From Phymatolithon calcareum (taxonomy: Eukaryota > Rhodophyta > Florideophyceae > Hapalidiales), in NCBI GenBank assembly GCA_977006965.1, contig OZ345360.1, forward strand, positions 2,976,001 through 3,040,000: DNA of 64,000 bases. Reading direction: 5' to 3'. Shown here piece after piece: positions 1 through 9,064 of this stretch. The position numbers were made by a program, and so were the translations under genes. Numbering within the stretch: position 1 is the first letter of the stretch; the number at the start of each line of letters is the position of its first letter. Below the pieces are notes generated by a model that was not told where the DNA came from, ran no database searches, and saw only the letters and a program-made list of their open reading frames with translations.

Positions 1-836
1 CGTAGATCTCTATGTGATTGATCTTCTTGTCCTTGTTCCCAATTTGCATCTTTTTCTCCCGCTATTCTTGCCATTGCCTCCTTCTCTTGCGCTGCGACTG
101 CAAGCAAGAGATTGATGAGATCTGTTTTAACGGGTGCCAGTAGACCGGTCAAGGCAACAGGGATAAGTGCTTTGTACACATAGCTGAAATTCATACCACG
201 GGAATTTCGGCTTTGCGCGCGAGTAACTAGTTTGAGGCCTGAAGTAGAAACGTTACGTTCAGTTGACGTTGACGCTCTCAGCAGCAATTGAGCAAACCCG
301 TTAGCTGTGAGCTGGCCGACGACAGAAAAATTTTGCGTGAATGTTGGTAGCGAGGTTAATTCCACCAAGATTTTCCAACAAGCAAGTGAAGTTCTTGAAT
401 ATGGCGTGCTGGAATTTCCTTTTTTCTTCTTCGCAGGCATCGCGGAGTCCTTGGTGAGGGGAGAGGGTGGGCGCTTCAACACGTTTGTCATTAAATGAAC
501 AACAGCTGTAAAAGCAGCCTCGTCGTACGCGATTGGAACAAGCTTAATCAAATCTAGATAGAGATGACATGCAGAGACCACTTCGATAGGATTGGTAGAC
601 GAACTTCGCTGAACAATGTCAAAGACCGCGTCTCGGACGAGGCGATACGGAATGTCTGCTGAAGAAATTGGCCTTGGTAAAGACCTCATATGGTCATGCA
701 ATTTAGATATAGCCTGTGTGGTGGGCATAGGGATGTCATTCTCCATGCTTTCCGAGGCGTTAAGGTCGAGCTGTTTTAGGCATTCTTGAAGCGCTTTTGT
801 TGAGCAAGCAGAGTCATCTTGGAAATCGTCAGACAT
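1..836 (-). CDS. 5' part of a helical-repeat protein, possibly condensin-II subunit D3 (runs off the left edge)
   Basis: An uninterrupted reading frame starts at the ATG at 834-836 on the minus strand and stays open to base 1, giving at least 278 residues. An in-frame stop lies about 65 bases upstream with no other ATG between, so the start is well defined. The N-terminus is acidic and polar (MSDDFQDDSACSTK), followed by hydrophobic helical segments such as VVSACHLYLDLIKLVPIAYD, a short basic patch (AKKKKGNSS) near residue 125, and another helix pair (YVYKALIPVALTGLLAP). The order of helical region, basic linker, then a 'K-hydrophobic-P' helix resembles the N-terminus of condensin-2 HEAT subunit D3 (NCAPD3/CAP-D3), but that match is from memory of the family layout and is weak. 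No intron is seen in the visible part. Other HEAT or ARM proteins are equally possible. Confidence 0.6.
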   Translation of the reverse strand, partial: MSDDFQDDSACSTKALQECLKQLDLNASESMENDIPMPTTQAISKLHDHMRSLPRPISSADIPYRLVRDAVFDIVQRSSSTNPIEVVSACHLYLDLIKLVPIAYDEAAFTAVVHLMTNVLKRPPSPLTKDSAMPAKKKKGNSSTPYSRTSLACWKILVELTSLPTFTQNFSVVGQLTANGFAQLLLRASTSTERNVSTSGLKLVTRAQSRNSRGMNFSYVYKALIPVALTGLLAPVKTDLINLLLAVAAQEKEAMARIAGEKDANWEQGQEDQSHRDL

Positions 837-1789
837 TTGCACCGATAGCAACTTCGAAATGCGGAAATGAAACCTGTTCTTGTTTAGAGAGCTTGGAGTT
901 CAGCTCGGCGGTGCTGTAATGTGCTGATGTACAGAGGAGAGTGATAAGACAGGATCGAACGAAGATGCGGAGATCTGAATCAGAGATGGAATGAATCCGA
1001 GAAAGCGTGTAGGCCAAACAAGAATACGGCCTGGCCAGACCAAAGATTTAAAACGTGGTATGATTCATAAATTAAATTCAAAAAATGGCGCGACAGTGAG
1101 CACGAGTCCACCCACTGGACTTCGTTAACTGGAATGTTTGGTAGACTTGTGCTCATCAAACTGATGAGAAATACTCTCGTTCAGGCAATGGACAGCAAAA
1201 GAAGAAAGCTTCAAGCTTCAATTTCCAAGAATTCCTATGTGCCTCGTTCATTTCAGATGAGCTCAATTGGAGTGAAATGTGGCATTTTTAAATGAATGCT
1301 ATAGAATTACGTAGATCTATGTACTTTTCCATGCTGTGCTGAAGCCAATCCTGGTAGTGGAAAGGGGATACAATGGATGCGCTTGGGCTGCAACACCCTG
1401 TTGAAGCCTACTGTACCTGGACACCGGAAGAGTCAACAGCGTTAGAAGAACCATTGGACAGGCTTACACACAACTAGCCGAGGAAGAGGGAACGCTTAGG
1501 GTGTGTGCAATAGTTGCCAATATCTCTAAAGAGAAAGGGGTGTACTGTACATTGTACACAATACCGGGCACTACTGTACAATAATATCTGCAAATTACAC
1601 AGTGCTGAAGAGAAACGCAACAATGTGCCGTGTTATACTGTACTGCTTTAACTGCAGTTCTTTGAGCTACAGTAGTAGAGCACATCTATCGCGGCATTGC
1701 CATATCCAAAAAACGTTTTAATTTCACTTGGCATGTCTACCGCGGCGACCGATCGCCTACCATAAAATACTGTATGTATAGAATAGCAT
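837..1789. other. Intergenic stretch, no gene seen
   Basis: Only short, overlapping open frames occur here and none looks like protein. The notable content is six copies of the 7-mer TACTGTA/TACAGTA between 1409 and 1774, the densest cluster in the left part of the window. Confidence 0.6.
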
Positions 1790-3048
1790 TCAGACGCAGT
1801 TGCTTACGGTGTTCAGCGTATCGTTCACATTCTTGCACCATGTAGAAAGCCGCTTTGACATGATCCCAATGCTTTCCCTGTCCAAAACTCGCGGCTGTAC
1901 CCTTGACACGACAATGTTTTCATCAACATTGTCAATAATGCCGGTAATTAGACCCAAGCTCATCGAGCGCATAAGAAGAAACTCCACCTCTTCAGCCGGC
2001 AGTCTGCAAACCTTCTCAACTTCTTTAAACGATAGCGTACGACTCTCTGCACCGGATGACGCCAACTGCATGAGTGCCAAGATGGTAATTTTTTGTCGCA
2101 AAAACTCTTGATGAGCAACAAGCGCAGGCTGTTCATTCATTTGCTTGGATGAGGACGAGCAAACAGCATCAAACTTTGCCAAATCCCCGTCATTAAAAGC
2201 TTCAAGTATCTGCAAGAGCCACGTGTGCTCACCACCCCCCAGGACTTGAATAATAGAATGTGACAGTACTTCCCCGAAGTTGTACACATCCGTTCCAACC
2301 AACGCCGCAATACCAATATCAAAAGCCCACTGCTTCTGTTCAGATATTTCCAATGACTCGACTGGCGTATAGGCCAAAAATTGTAGCGCATTTTTGAAGA
2401 AGTCCGCGGCAGTGCCCACAATTTTGTGGTACTCCGCTGCGCATTTATAGAACGCAGAATGAACGAGCGGGTTCATTTCGTATCCGGCATCCACAATATC
2501 ACGCGCTTTTTGCACAAACGATTTACAAGTAGCGTTGTCGCCGGCCCTGAGATGCAGACACGCAACTTCGCTCAATAGCAGAACCTTTGCTTCGGAGTCC
2601 CCAGTAATGACGGTATTGTTGCCTTCAGAATCAACCAGGGCGGAAACAAACGCTAACGCCTCGGAAGCATTATCAGAGAGCTCCGCTCGAGCAGCCGCGA
2701 TGACAATTTGAACAAGGGAAACAGGGTTCAGCTTCGATTCGAATTCCTTGATAAACTTGGAGTAGATGCCACATTTATCGGTTACCGATGGCATTTGCAT
2801 GGCAAGCTTTACATCCTGTTGCACCGCAGAACGAGAAAAACAAAAACATCTATTAGTATATGGATAGACGGAAAAATATCTGCTTCGCTCTGAAAAATAC
2901 CAGAGCGCGCATGACTTACCTCGGTTAGCTGATGCCACAGCTTCTTCTCGAAGTAACCTTTGATTCGAGTGATGATCGCCGCAGTTTCCGCGTCTAGCTC
3001 TGCCGATGATCTCGACTCAATGTATGCTTCCGCCTGCGGCATTGCCAT
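1790..3048 (-). CDS. RPN9: 26S proteasome regulatory subunit Rpn9 / PSMD13
   Basis: Two exons: 3048-2920 (43 residues, MAMPQAEAYIESR...WHQLTE) and 2815-1790 (341 residues, DVKLAMQMPS...). The 104-bp intron has donor GTAAGT and acceptor CAG and is in phase 0. The joined 384-residue protein is close to the usual 376-390 of the family. It is a non-ATPase lid subunit of the 19S regulatory particle, acting in nucleus and cytosol. The N-terminal two thirds are helical repeats (LLLSEVACLHLRAGD, FYKCAAEYHKIVGTAADFFK). The PCI domain covers roughly residues 200-350, with diagnostic segments LRQKITILALMQL, FKEVEKVCRLPAEEVEFLLM and the end motif VQPRVLDRESIGIMSKRL, which matches the Rpn9 'WVQPRVLD' signature. 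A longer open frame upstream of 3048 has no family similarity, so 3048 is the preferred start. Confidence 0.93.
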
Positions 3049-3782
3049 GTTGACAGAAAGCGACTCCAAATAGATGCTCAGACCGACAGTAGGCAAGACG
3101 AGAGCATGCTTACTCGAACGCGAGGTAAAGCTACAGCTACGATATCGATGGCTCCAGCAAACAAGAACAGTAATATCATACGTGATTCTACAATCCAGTA
3201 ATTTTGTCAATTTTGCAAATCTATTTCGAAAAGTTAAAATAATTTAGAACGGAAGCAAGTTCTGTCAGAAGTTCCCTCTGTCAGACTGTCAGACAGATGC
3301 GCAGAAAGAACGAAAAGCAACAATAATAATATCTGCATGGCACTTGTTCTGCAGCAAAAACCAAACCGACCACGGCTCCTTCAATGGACGATCGTCTGTC
3401 TTCAACATTTCTCGCTGGAAGGAGCTAATGTTGCACTAAGTAACAAAACATTGCACTAATTTATTGTCCGCAGTTGCCTTGTTTGCAGAGTTTCCTTTAC
3501 CACCCCCAACGGCTGCAATGTTCATGTGAATGAAAGCTACCGTAGAAACAGAAGCAGACTCAAGTTTTCCCAGCACAGCATTAATGGTACGTATGTCTGC
3601 GTTCGCGACAAAACTGTTTACAATGTCCCATATGCTGCCAAATGAGCAATGTCTTGTTTCGGAAAACCAAATCACGCTTCAAGGACGTAAAGGCGGCCGC
3701 ACCGGATACAGCTGTAGATTTGGGGCACAACAGCCACCAAAAAAACAGTTCTGATTTTCTCGTGAAGAATCAAAAATAATAC
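3049..3782. other. Intergenic stretch with one doubtful minus-strand ORF
   Basis: Between the Rpn9 start and the tRNA gene there is a 79-codon minus-strand frame at 3436-3675 (MIWFSETRHCSFGSIWDIV...). It matches nothing I recognise and is overlapped by a frame of similar length on the other strand. I do not call it a gene. Confidence 0.5.
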
Positions 3783-3868
3783 CTTCCCCGGCGGGGTTCG
3801 AACCCGCGATCTTTCGGGTGAAAACCGAACATCCTTAACGACACAAGCAACCACTAGACCACGAGGAA
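3783..3868 (-). tRNA. tRNA-Glu (anticodon UUC) with a 13-nt insertion in the D-loop
   Basis: On the minus strand the cloverleaf folds fully. Acceptor TTCCTCG pairs with CGGGGAA (one T-G pair). The D-stem is GTCT with GGAT. The anticodon stem TTCGG/CCGAA encloses loop TTTTCAC with anticodon TTC. The variable loop is AGATC. The T-stem GCGGG/CCCGC has loop TTCGAAC. The discriminator is G73 and no CCA is encoded. The gene is 86 nt instead of 72-73. The extra 13 nt lie in the D-loop after AGTGGTT (approximately GCTTGTGTCGTTA). Normal Glu tRNAs read AGTGGTTA there. The rest of the molecule is perfect, so this is best read as a D-arm intron that must be removed, as known for red algal nuclear tRNAs, and not as a decayed gene. 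Confidence 0.9.
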
Positions 3869-4298
3869 TCTCCGTCCAGAGGAGCGAGACCATGATATAA
3901 AATCACTCATACTTTTCGCTGTGTTGGCCTCAAAGTCTCACGCAACTTCTTCATCTTCATTAAACCTGGTAGTCACGTGGAGACAGACCATAGCTTGCTT
4001 TACGGTACAGAAGCTCTTCGGCACGCGCAGCATGTTATTTGAATTCATCACGTCAAGACAAGAAATGTGACGTGTTCCCAGCACACACGTAGTGCCGTCA
4101 AGAAAGCGCCACGAATTATTTCCTGGCTGTTCACCTACATCTCCGCTTGAATGAAGGACTAGACATACGGACATATGGCTGAGTCTGTCGCCGGTGAAGA
4201 CAAAGGCCTTCTTCGGAAAGAACGAGGAACTGTCGATACCCTAGTTTTAGGGAGAGACGGTAGTGTAGCCTCGAGCTTTATTAATCTAACAGAAAGCC
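3869..4298. other. Intergenic stretch upstream of the secreted-protein cluster
   Basis: It holds only short overlapping frames on both strands without recognisable protein features. It contains the promoter and 5' leader of the first ten-cysteine gene, but I see no clear TATA box. Confidence 0.5.
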
Positions 4299-5360
4299 AT
4301 GTTCTACCATTTTCTCCCCCTTTGCAGTCTTGTTCTTGCCTGCATGCTGCATTTGGCACTCACGAATACTGCCCCCATTCCGCACGTTGTTTCAAGGCAC
4401 TACGCGAGGAACAAGGCAGATAGAGCTGCAAACAGGGCCATTGGACAGGCTGAGAAAGCGTACAAGTCTGCCAAAAAAGCTGCAAAGCAGGCCGAGAAAG
4501 CGTACAGGTCTGCAGCAAAGGCGGCAAAGGCTGCCAACAAAGCGCATAGAGCAACTATGGCGGCAAGCTGGGACACGGTAAAGCCGCGTGGTCTGTTATC
4601 GAGACTCCATAAGTCATTGCGGAACAGCACTAAGAATGTCCCTGCTGATTATGTCATTGCGGTAGGTTTGTTCTTCCGAATAATTTGTTTATGTGCTACT
4701 TGTCAAACTTCTGTTCTGACTTCGCCCGCCAAACACAGTTCGTGAAAAAGATTTACAAGAAGAAGCTCGCTGCAATGAAGCTCTCGTTTATGGAAGAGAA
4801 GACTTGGAAATCGGTATCTGCTGAAATTGTCAGCTTGCTCAACACGCCAAACTGTAACATGTTTTACTCTGTCGAAGGCATGGAATGGGCCGCTTGCTGT
4901 CGCGTAATGGCAAATGCTCAATTTTATGGATTCTGTCCAATGCTCAGTGCCCTCAAAATCAGCAAGTCCGAGAGGGAAGCCATAGTTCAAAGGGAAAGCA
5001 GCGCACAGGTTATTCGTCAAGTAGACGAGAAACCAAACTTTCGAAATGACTCTGGAAGCGTTGGAGGGAAATTGATATCTGATTTTCGCACCACGGTCCG
5101 TTGGTACGACATCTTCAATTACGGGTATGCCGAAGCCAGTGACGAATCAATCTACATTGATTTATTCTCCGTTCCGTGCTATCCACGTCTGGACTTGGGC
5201 CTATGTTCTCAATTCGTAAGTCCACAATTCCCTCGATTACATTTCTCACTGTCCCCAACTTAGATGCTGACGGCAAAACTTCTGTGAATATGGCTATCAG
5301 TGTTGCGAACCTAACAATGTAGACAGCGTTTTTTGCACCTCAAAACTGGAGTGTTATTGA
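4299..5360 (+). CDS. Secreted ten-cysteine family protein, copy A
   Basis: Three exons: 4299-4661, 4739-5215 and 5301-5360, with introns of 77 and 85 bp, both phase 0 and GT/AG. They encode about 299 residues. The last exon, too short to notice alone, encodes CCEPNNVDSVFCTSKLECY and the stop. Order of parts: signal peptide (MFYHFLPLCSLVLACMLHL), an Ala/Lys-rich amphipathic helix with repeats of AEKAYKSAKKAA type (residues ~40-90), then a conserved region with TPNCNMF, EWAACCRVM, FYGFC, a variable linker, and YIDLFSVPCYPRLDLGLCSQF joined to the terminal CC...C...CY. Ten cysteines are shared with copies B and C. The family is unknown to me; signal peptide plus an even number of cysteines implies an extracellular or wall-matrix disulphide-bonded protein. 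Exon 1 has the same length (363 bp) as in copy B, which supports the start. Confidence 0.85.
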
Positions 5361-5879
5361 GCATAGTGTACTCCCTATATTGAGAAATGGCAATCTCAAA
5401 GGAGCGACGATGAGCAATTACATAAATACTAGTTATACACATGCTAGTCGTTACGATGCAGTAAAGCCGTAAAATTCATGATGCGTGTGGTGCATTTGCG
5501 ATCAAACCCTGAGCGACATAAATGTTTTCGAAGTTTCTGTTTCCTCTGCGGCACCGGCATGAAATTGTATTTGATTGCAACAGCTTCTGATTTTTGCTAC
5601 CCTGCTTTGCATGTTTAATACAGAGTCGTGTTCTCGGGAAGTGATGTGGTGGCACACAACGAGGCTTTGCAGAATATTGCAATAAAAGGCGGTTCGCGTA
5701 TTGAGACAGCACAGGTTGGAAAGAAACTGGTTCAATATTCGAAACCGCTTACTACGTTTCAGACTGTAAATGCAAACATGGACTATTGAACGTGCTCAAA
5801 AGCTCTGGCATTCGCTAGGATCCCCGCTTAGGGTGTCGCGCTCTCCATGAAGAGCGGCAAGAGTGGACACCATTTTGCC
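5361..5879. other. Spacer between copies A and B
   Basis: About 520 bases with only short minus-strand frames that look like chance. It presumably carries the 3' UTR of copy A and the promoter of copy B. Confidence 0.5.
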
Positions 5880-6977
5880 ATGTTTTACCAAACAATTATT
5901 CTGTGCAATCTACTGCTACTGGTCAGCGCCACATACGTATATCACAATACTAACACGCCGTTGAAGATCAACAAGCACAGTAGTGCCGCCTATAGGACTG
6001 CCGGCAAGGCGTTTGGGCATGCGAAGAAAAAGTACAAAGCTGCCGTAGAGGCTGCGAAAAAGGCAGAGCTGGCATTCACATCGGCCACGGAAGCAGCCAA
6101 AGTTGCAGAAATGATTCATGGGGTGACTGCGAAAGAGGCCAGCTGGCACGGAGTGAAAACCCCACAAGACTTTTTCGCAAAATGCGACAAATCTTTCACG
6201 ACGTCGGCGCAGGAGCGATACACTCCCGCTGAGCTCGTTGAGGTATGTATAACATGGATTATTATTCCAGTATTATTTACTCCCGATGGCATGTACTAAC
6301 GATAATTTTGTAGTACGTTCACGTGATTGCCAGGAAAATTTATGTTGGCAAGAAAAGAACAGTCCAAGAAGAGACCTTGTGGACGTCGGCATTGGACGCA
6401 CTGAAAAAAGAACTGGCCACTCCGAATTGCAACGTTTTCCTGTCCATGGAGTTAAATGAATGGGCAGCTTGCTGCAGAGTGATGGTCCTTTCGCAGTACT
6501 TTGGATTTTGTACTTTTCTCAGCGTTCTCAATGTATCTCCTTCTGAACGTTTTGCTTTGACGTCAATGAAGCAACATGATCACGACCGTGATCACAATAG
6601 GCAATCCAAGACCCACTACCACGATGCTCTCTTCAGAATTGAACACAAGCTGCGAAAAAGCAAGGCGTCAAAAAGTTCAGGGCTGACTCGAATGACTGCG
6701 ACCTCTCGTTGGGACAGCGACTTTGGGTACTTCGAAGTTGACTCCAATGATGAGTCTTACTTTGTCGATTTATTTTCCGTTTCTTGTTACCCGCCGCTGG
6801 ATTTGGGCTTATGCTCTCAGTTCGTAAGTTGGGAATACCCAGACCGTCATGTCGAAGTTGTATCAATACTGACATGCACTTTCAACGACGGATTCTTTTA
6901 CTCCTTGCCTATATTAGTGCTGCGGGCAGTTGAACAGTGGCAGCGTTTTTTGCAATTCAAGGCTTGAATGTTATTGA
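5880..6977 (+). CDS. Secreted ten-cysteine family protein, copy B
   Basis: Three exons: 5880-6242, 6314-6823 and 6918-6977; introns of 71 and 94 bp at the same two positions and phase as in copy A. The product is about 310 residues. I prefer the ATG at 5880 (MFYQTIILCNLLLLV) over the in-frame ATG at 5847, because it aligns with copy A, gives an exon 1 of identical length (363 bp) and places the signal peptide at the terminus. Parts: signal peptide; Ala/Lys-rich helix (AFGHAKKKYKAAVEAAKKAE); TPNCNVFLSME, EWAACCRVM, YFGFC; a His/Asp-rich insert (HDHDRDHNR); YFVDLFSVSCYPPLDLGLCSQF; and the last exon CCGQLNSGSVFCNSRLECY. All ten family cysteines are present. Function is unknown; extracellular location is inferred from the signal peptide. 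Confidence 0.85.
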
Positions 6978-7694
6978 CATCAGAAGCATGCACTGACCGG
7001 TCGTTGTAGAAAGTTGGTAAACGTAGATTCGGCGAAGGACATACAAATACGCTCGTGCCTTTCCATCCATTCGGGTGGAGTTGTTTGTAATTAAAAACTA
7101 GAGTGCACTGAACTTTGGCACTAGGAAAGGGGATTGCTGATTGGGTTGCTTCCACCGTTCGATATCCGGTTTCACTAAAAACATGGATTACTGTATAGAC
7201 TATTTGATTCCACCAATTTGATTCCACCAAGGAAAAGCAGATGTTGCAAAATCAACTGGAAACAGATTTCCAAGTATGAGCTCATTTCCCAGCTCTTCTG
7301 GTCAATATGGAATTCAGATGGTGGTGTATCATGACCATCCTGCCATGATGGGGCCGTGAATTTCCAGACCCTTGAAAATTGAAAAGCGAGGAACGAACAA
7401 GAAAGTGCTAAACTTAGAAAAAATGACACTGGTTCTTCGACACGGCATAATGCAATGCTGGCATGCGTTCTTACTGTGGGGAGAGACACCCTTCCTGAAT
7501 TGCCAAATCTCGTTTTATGGACAAGAAAGGAATGGGCAGCACTTTCGAGGAGAGTATATACGATATTTCTCGTCTTATGCATACCCAGACTAGGACTCAT
7601 TTCCCAAACATTCTACCGTTTGGCACTAAAATCGCTTTGCAGGGGGAATAGTCGCAAGGAGAATGTTGCGATCGAAATCGAACGCGTAGGAATA
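6978..7694. other. Spacer between copies B and C
   Basis: About 700 bases. The frame of copy C is open upstream to 7455, but that extension (MLACVLTVGRD...) has no counterpart in A or B and would bury the signal peptide, so I treat it as untranslated. Confidence 0.5.
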
Positions 7695-9064
7695 ATGCAG
7701 TGCCAGATACTTCTCCTGTGCTGTCTCTTTATCCTGAGTGTGACCCAAATAGGGCGAACAAATGCCAGTGGTATACCGCAGTTCTTTCAAAAGACTGGAG
7801 AAAAGAAGCAGGACAGCATCAAGAGTGCCAGCGGAAATGTTGGCCTCAGGCGACAGAAGAAGATTTCAGAAAACGGAAACGCAGGGCATAGGACAAAGAT
7901 GAGAAAGATGGAACAACCCGAATTGACACAGAAACAGAGGAGCGGAAGACGTCCCGAGCAAACTGCTGTGATCGGAGGGGGAAGAAAGAACGGGAATATG
8001 GAGGATTATAGACACAAGGGAAAGGGGAGTAACGGAAGAAAACGAAAGGCAAAAAAGGCACTAAAATCTAATGGTATTGGAAGAAAAGGGAACAAGAAGA
8101 CAAACAATGGATGGAAGAAAAAGGGAAGAACAGGACCGAACGATAAGAAAAGCAAGGCAAGAAAAGGAAAAAAGAAGGTTCCTAAAATGGACAAGAGAGA
8201 ACGACGTAAGATTAATAAGAGGCTTTGGCAAGGTATCACTGATCCAAACGACATATTTTCTCGTTTCAGGGGACCTGATCCGAGGAAAGTATGGAGAAAA
8301 TTCAGCCCTGAAAAATTGCTTGAGAAAATTCGGGATATCGAAATGAAGATATCCCAGGGCGGAAAACTACGGCAACTTGAGAAAAAAGTATGGGGACAAT
8401 TCAAAGCGGCACTAGTGAACGAGCTAGACACAGCCAATTGCAATATTTTCTTGGTCAAAGACGAGAAGAAAATGGGGGCCTGCTGTCGCGTCAAGGCAGC
8501 TAATGACTACTATGGATACTGCACGCTGCTAAGAATGCTCGGAGTTTCTGGTTCAAAATGGAAGCGCAAAGTAGTGATGATGCATGTGGAGAAGGGGATC
8601 AAGATACCAAGTCTGAGACGGGGCGTCAAGATGAGCGAGAATAAGCTGGGATTGAAAATTTCTGGTGAAGAGGTCAGCATCGTTACCGCCACTACTTCTC
8701 GCCGTCACAAACGCTCATGTGATGACAAATACGATTATCATGACAACGACGATGAATACGATGAATATGATGAATACGATGAAGACGATGACGACGAAGT
8801 GTACGCTGAGTCTTATGATGACGATAGCACGGTTTACGTAGACCTTTTTCACACGCCCTGCAACCCGCCTCTCGATTATGGTCTGTGCTCAGAATTTGTG
8901 AGTTTTTTCACACTGCAGCACACATACACTTTCCTGTTTTACTAATTTTTTGTTCTAACCGGCCAAGTTTTCACCTTGCTCGTTTTTCTTGCTTTGTGCC
9001 GCAGTGCTGTGACCCGGACAACTCGCAGAGCGTTTTCTGCAGTTCCCCCATGGATTGCTACTGA
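7695..9064 (+). CDS. Secreted ten-cysteine family protein, copy C, with long basic and acidic tracts
   Basis: Two exons: 7695-8897 and 9005-9064, separated by a 107-bp intron at the same site as intron 2 of A and B; intron 1 is absent. The product is about 420 residues. It begins with a signal peptide (MQCQILLLCCLFILSVTQIG). Next come some 170 residues extremely rich in Lys, Arg and Gly (for example KKTNNGWKKKGRTG). The family core follows: TANCNIF, GACCRV, YYGYCTLL. Then an acidic run of Asp, Glu and Tyr (DDEYDEYDEYDEDDDDEVY) precedes VYVDLFHTPCNPPLDYGLCSEF, and the last exon ends CCDPDNSQSVFCSSPMDCY. The ten cysteines match copies A and B. The strongly basic then strongly acidic layout suggests binding to a charged partner such as sulphated wall polysaccharide; this is inference only. 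Confidence 0.83.

Noticed and set aside
3436-3675. 79-codon minus-strand ORF between Rpn9 and tRNA-Glu
   Set aside because: No recognisable motif and a competing frame on the other strand; insufficient support.
7455-7694. 80-codon upstream extension of copy C
   Set aside because: It would put the obvious signal peptide inside the protein and has no counterpart in the paralogues.
8735-8800. GAT/GAA/TAC repeat as a microsatellite
   Set aside because: It is in frame within copy C and encodes the acidic Asp/Glu/Tyr run, so it is described as part of the protein.
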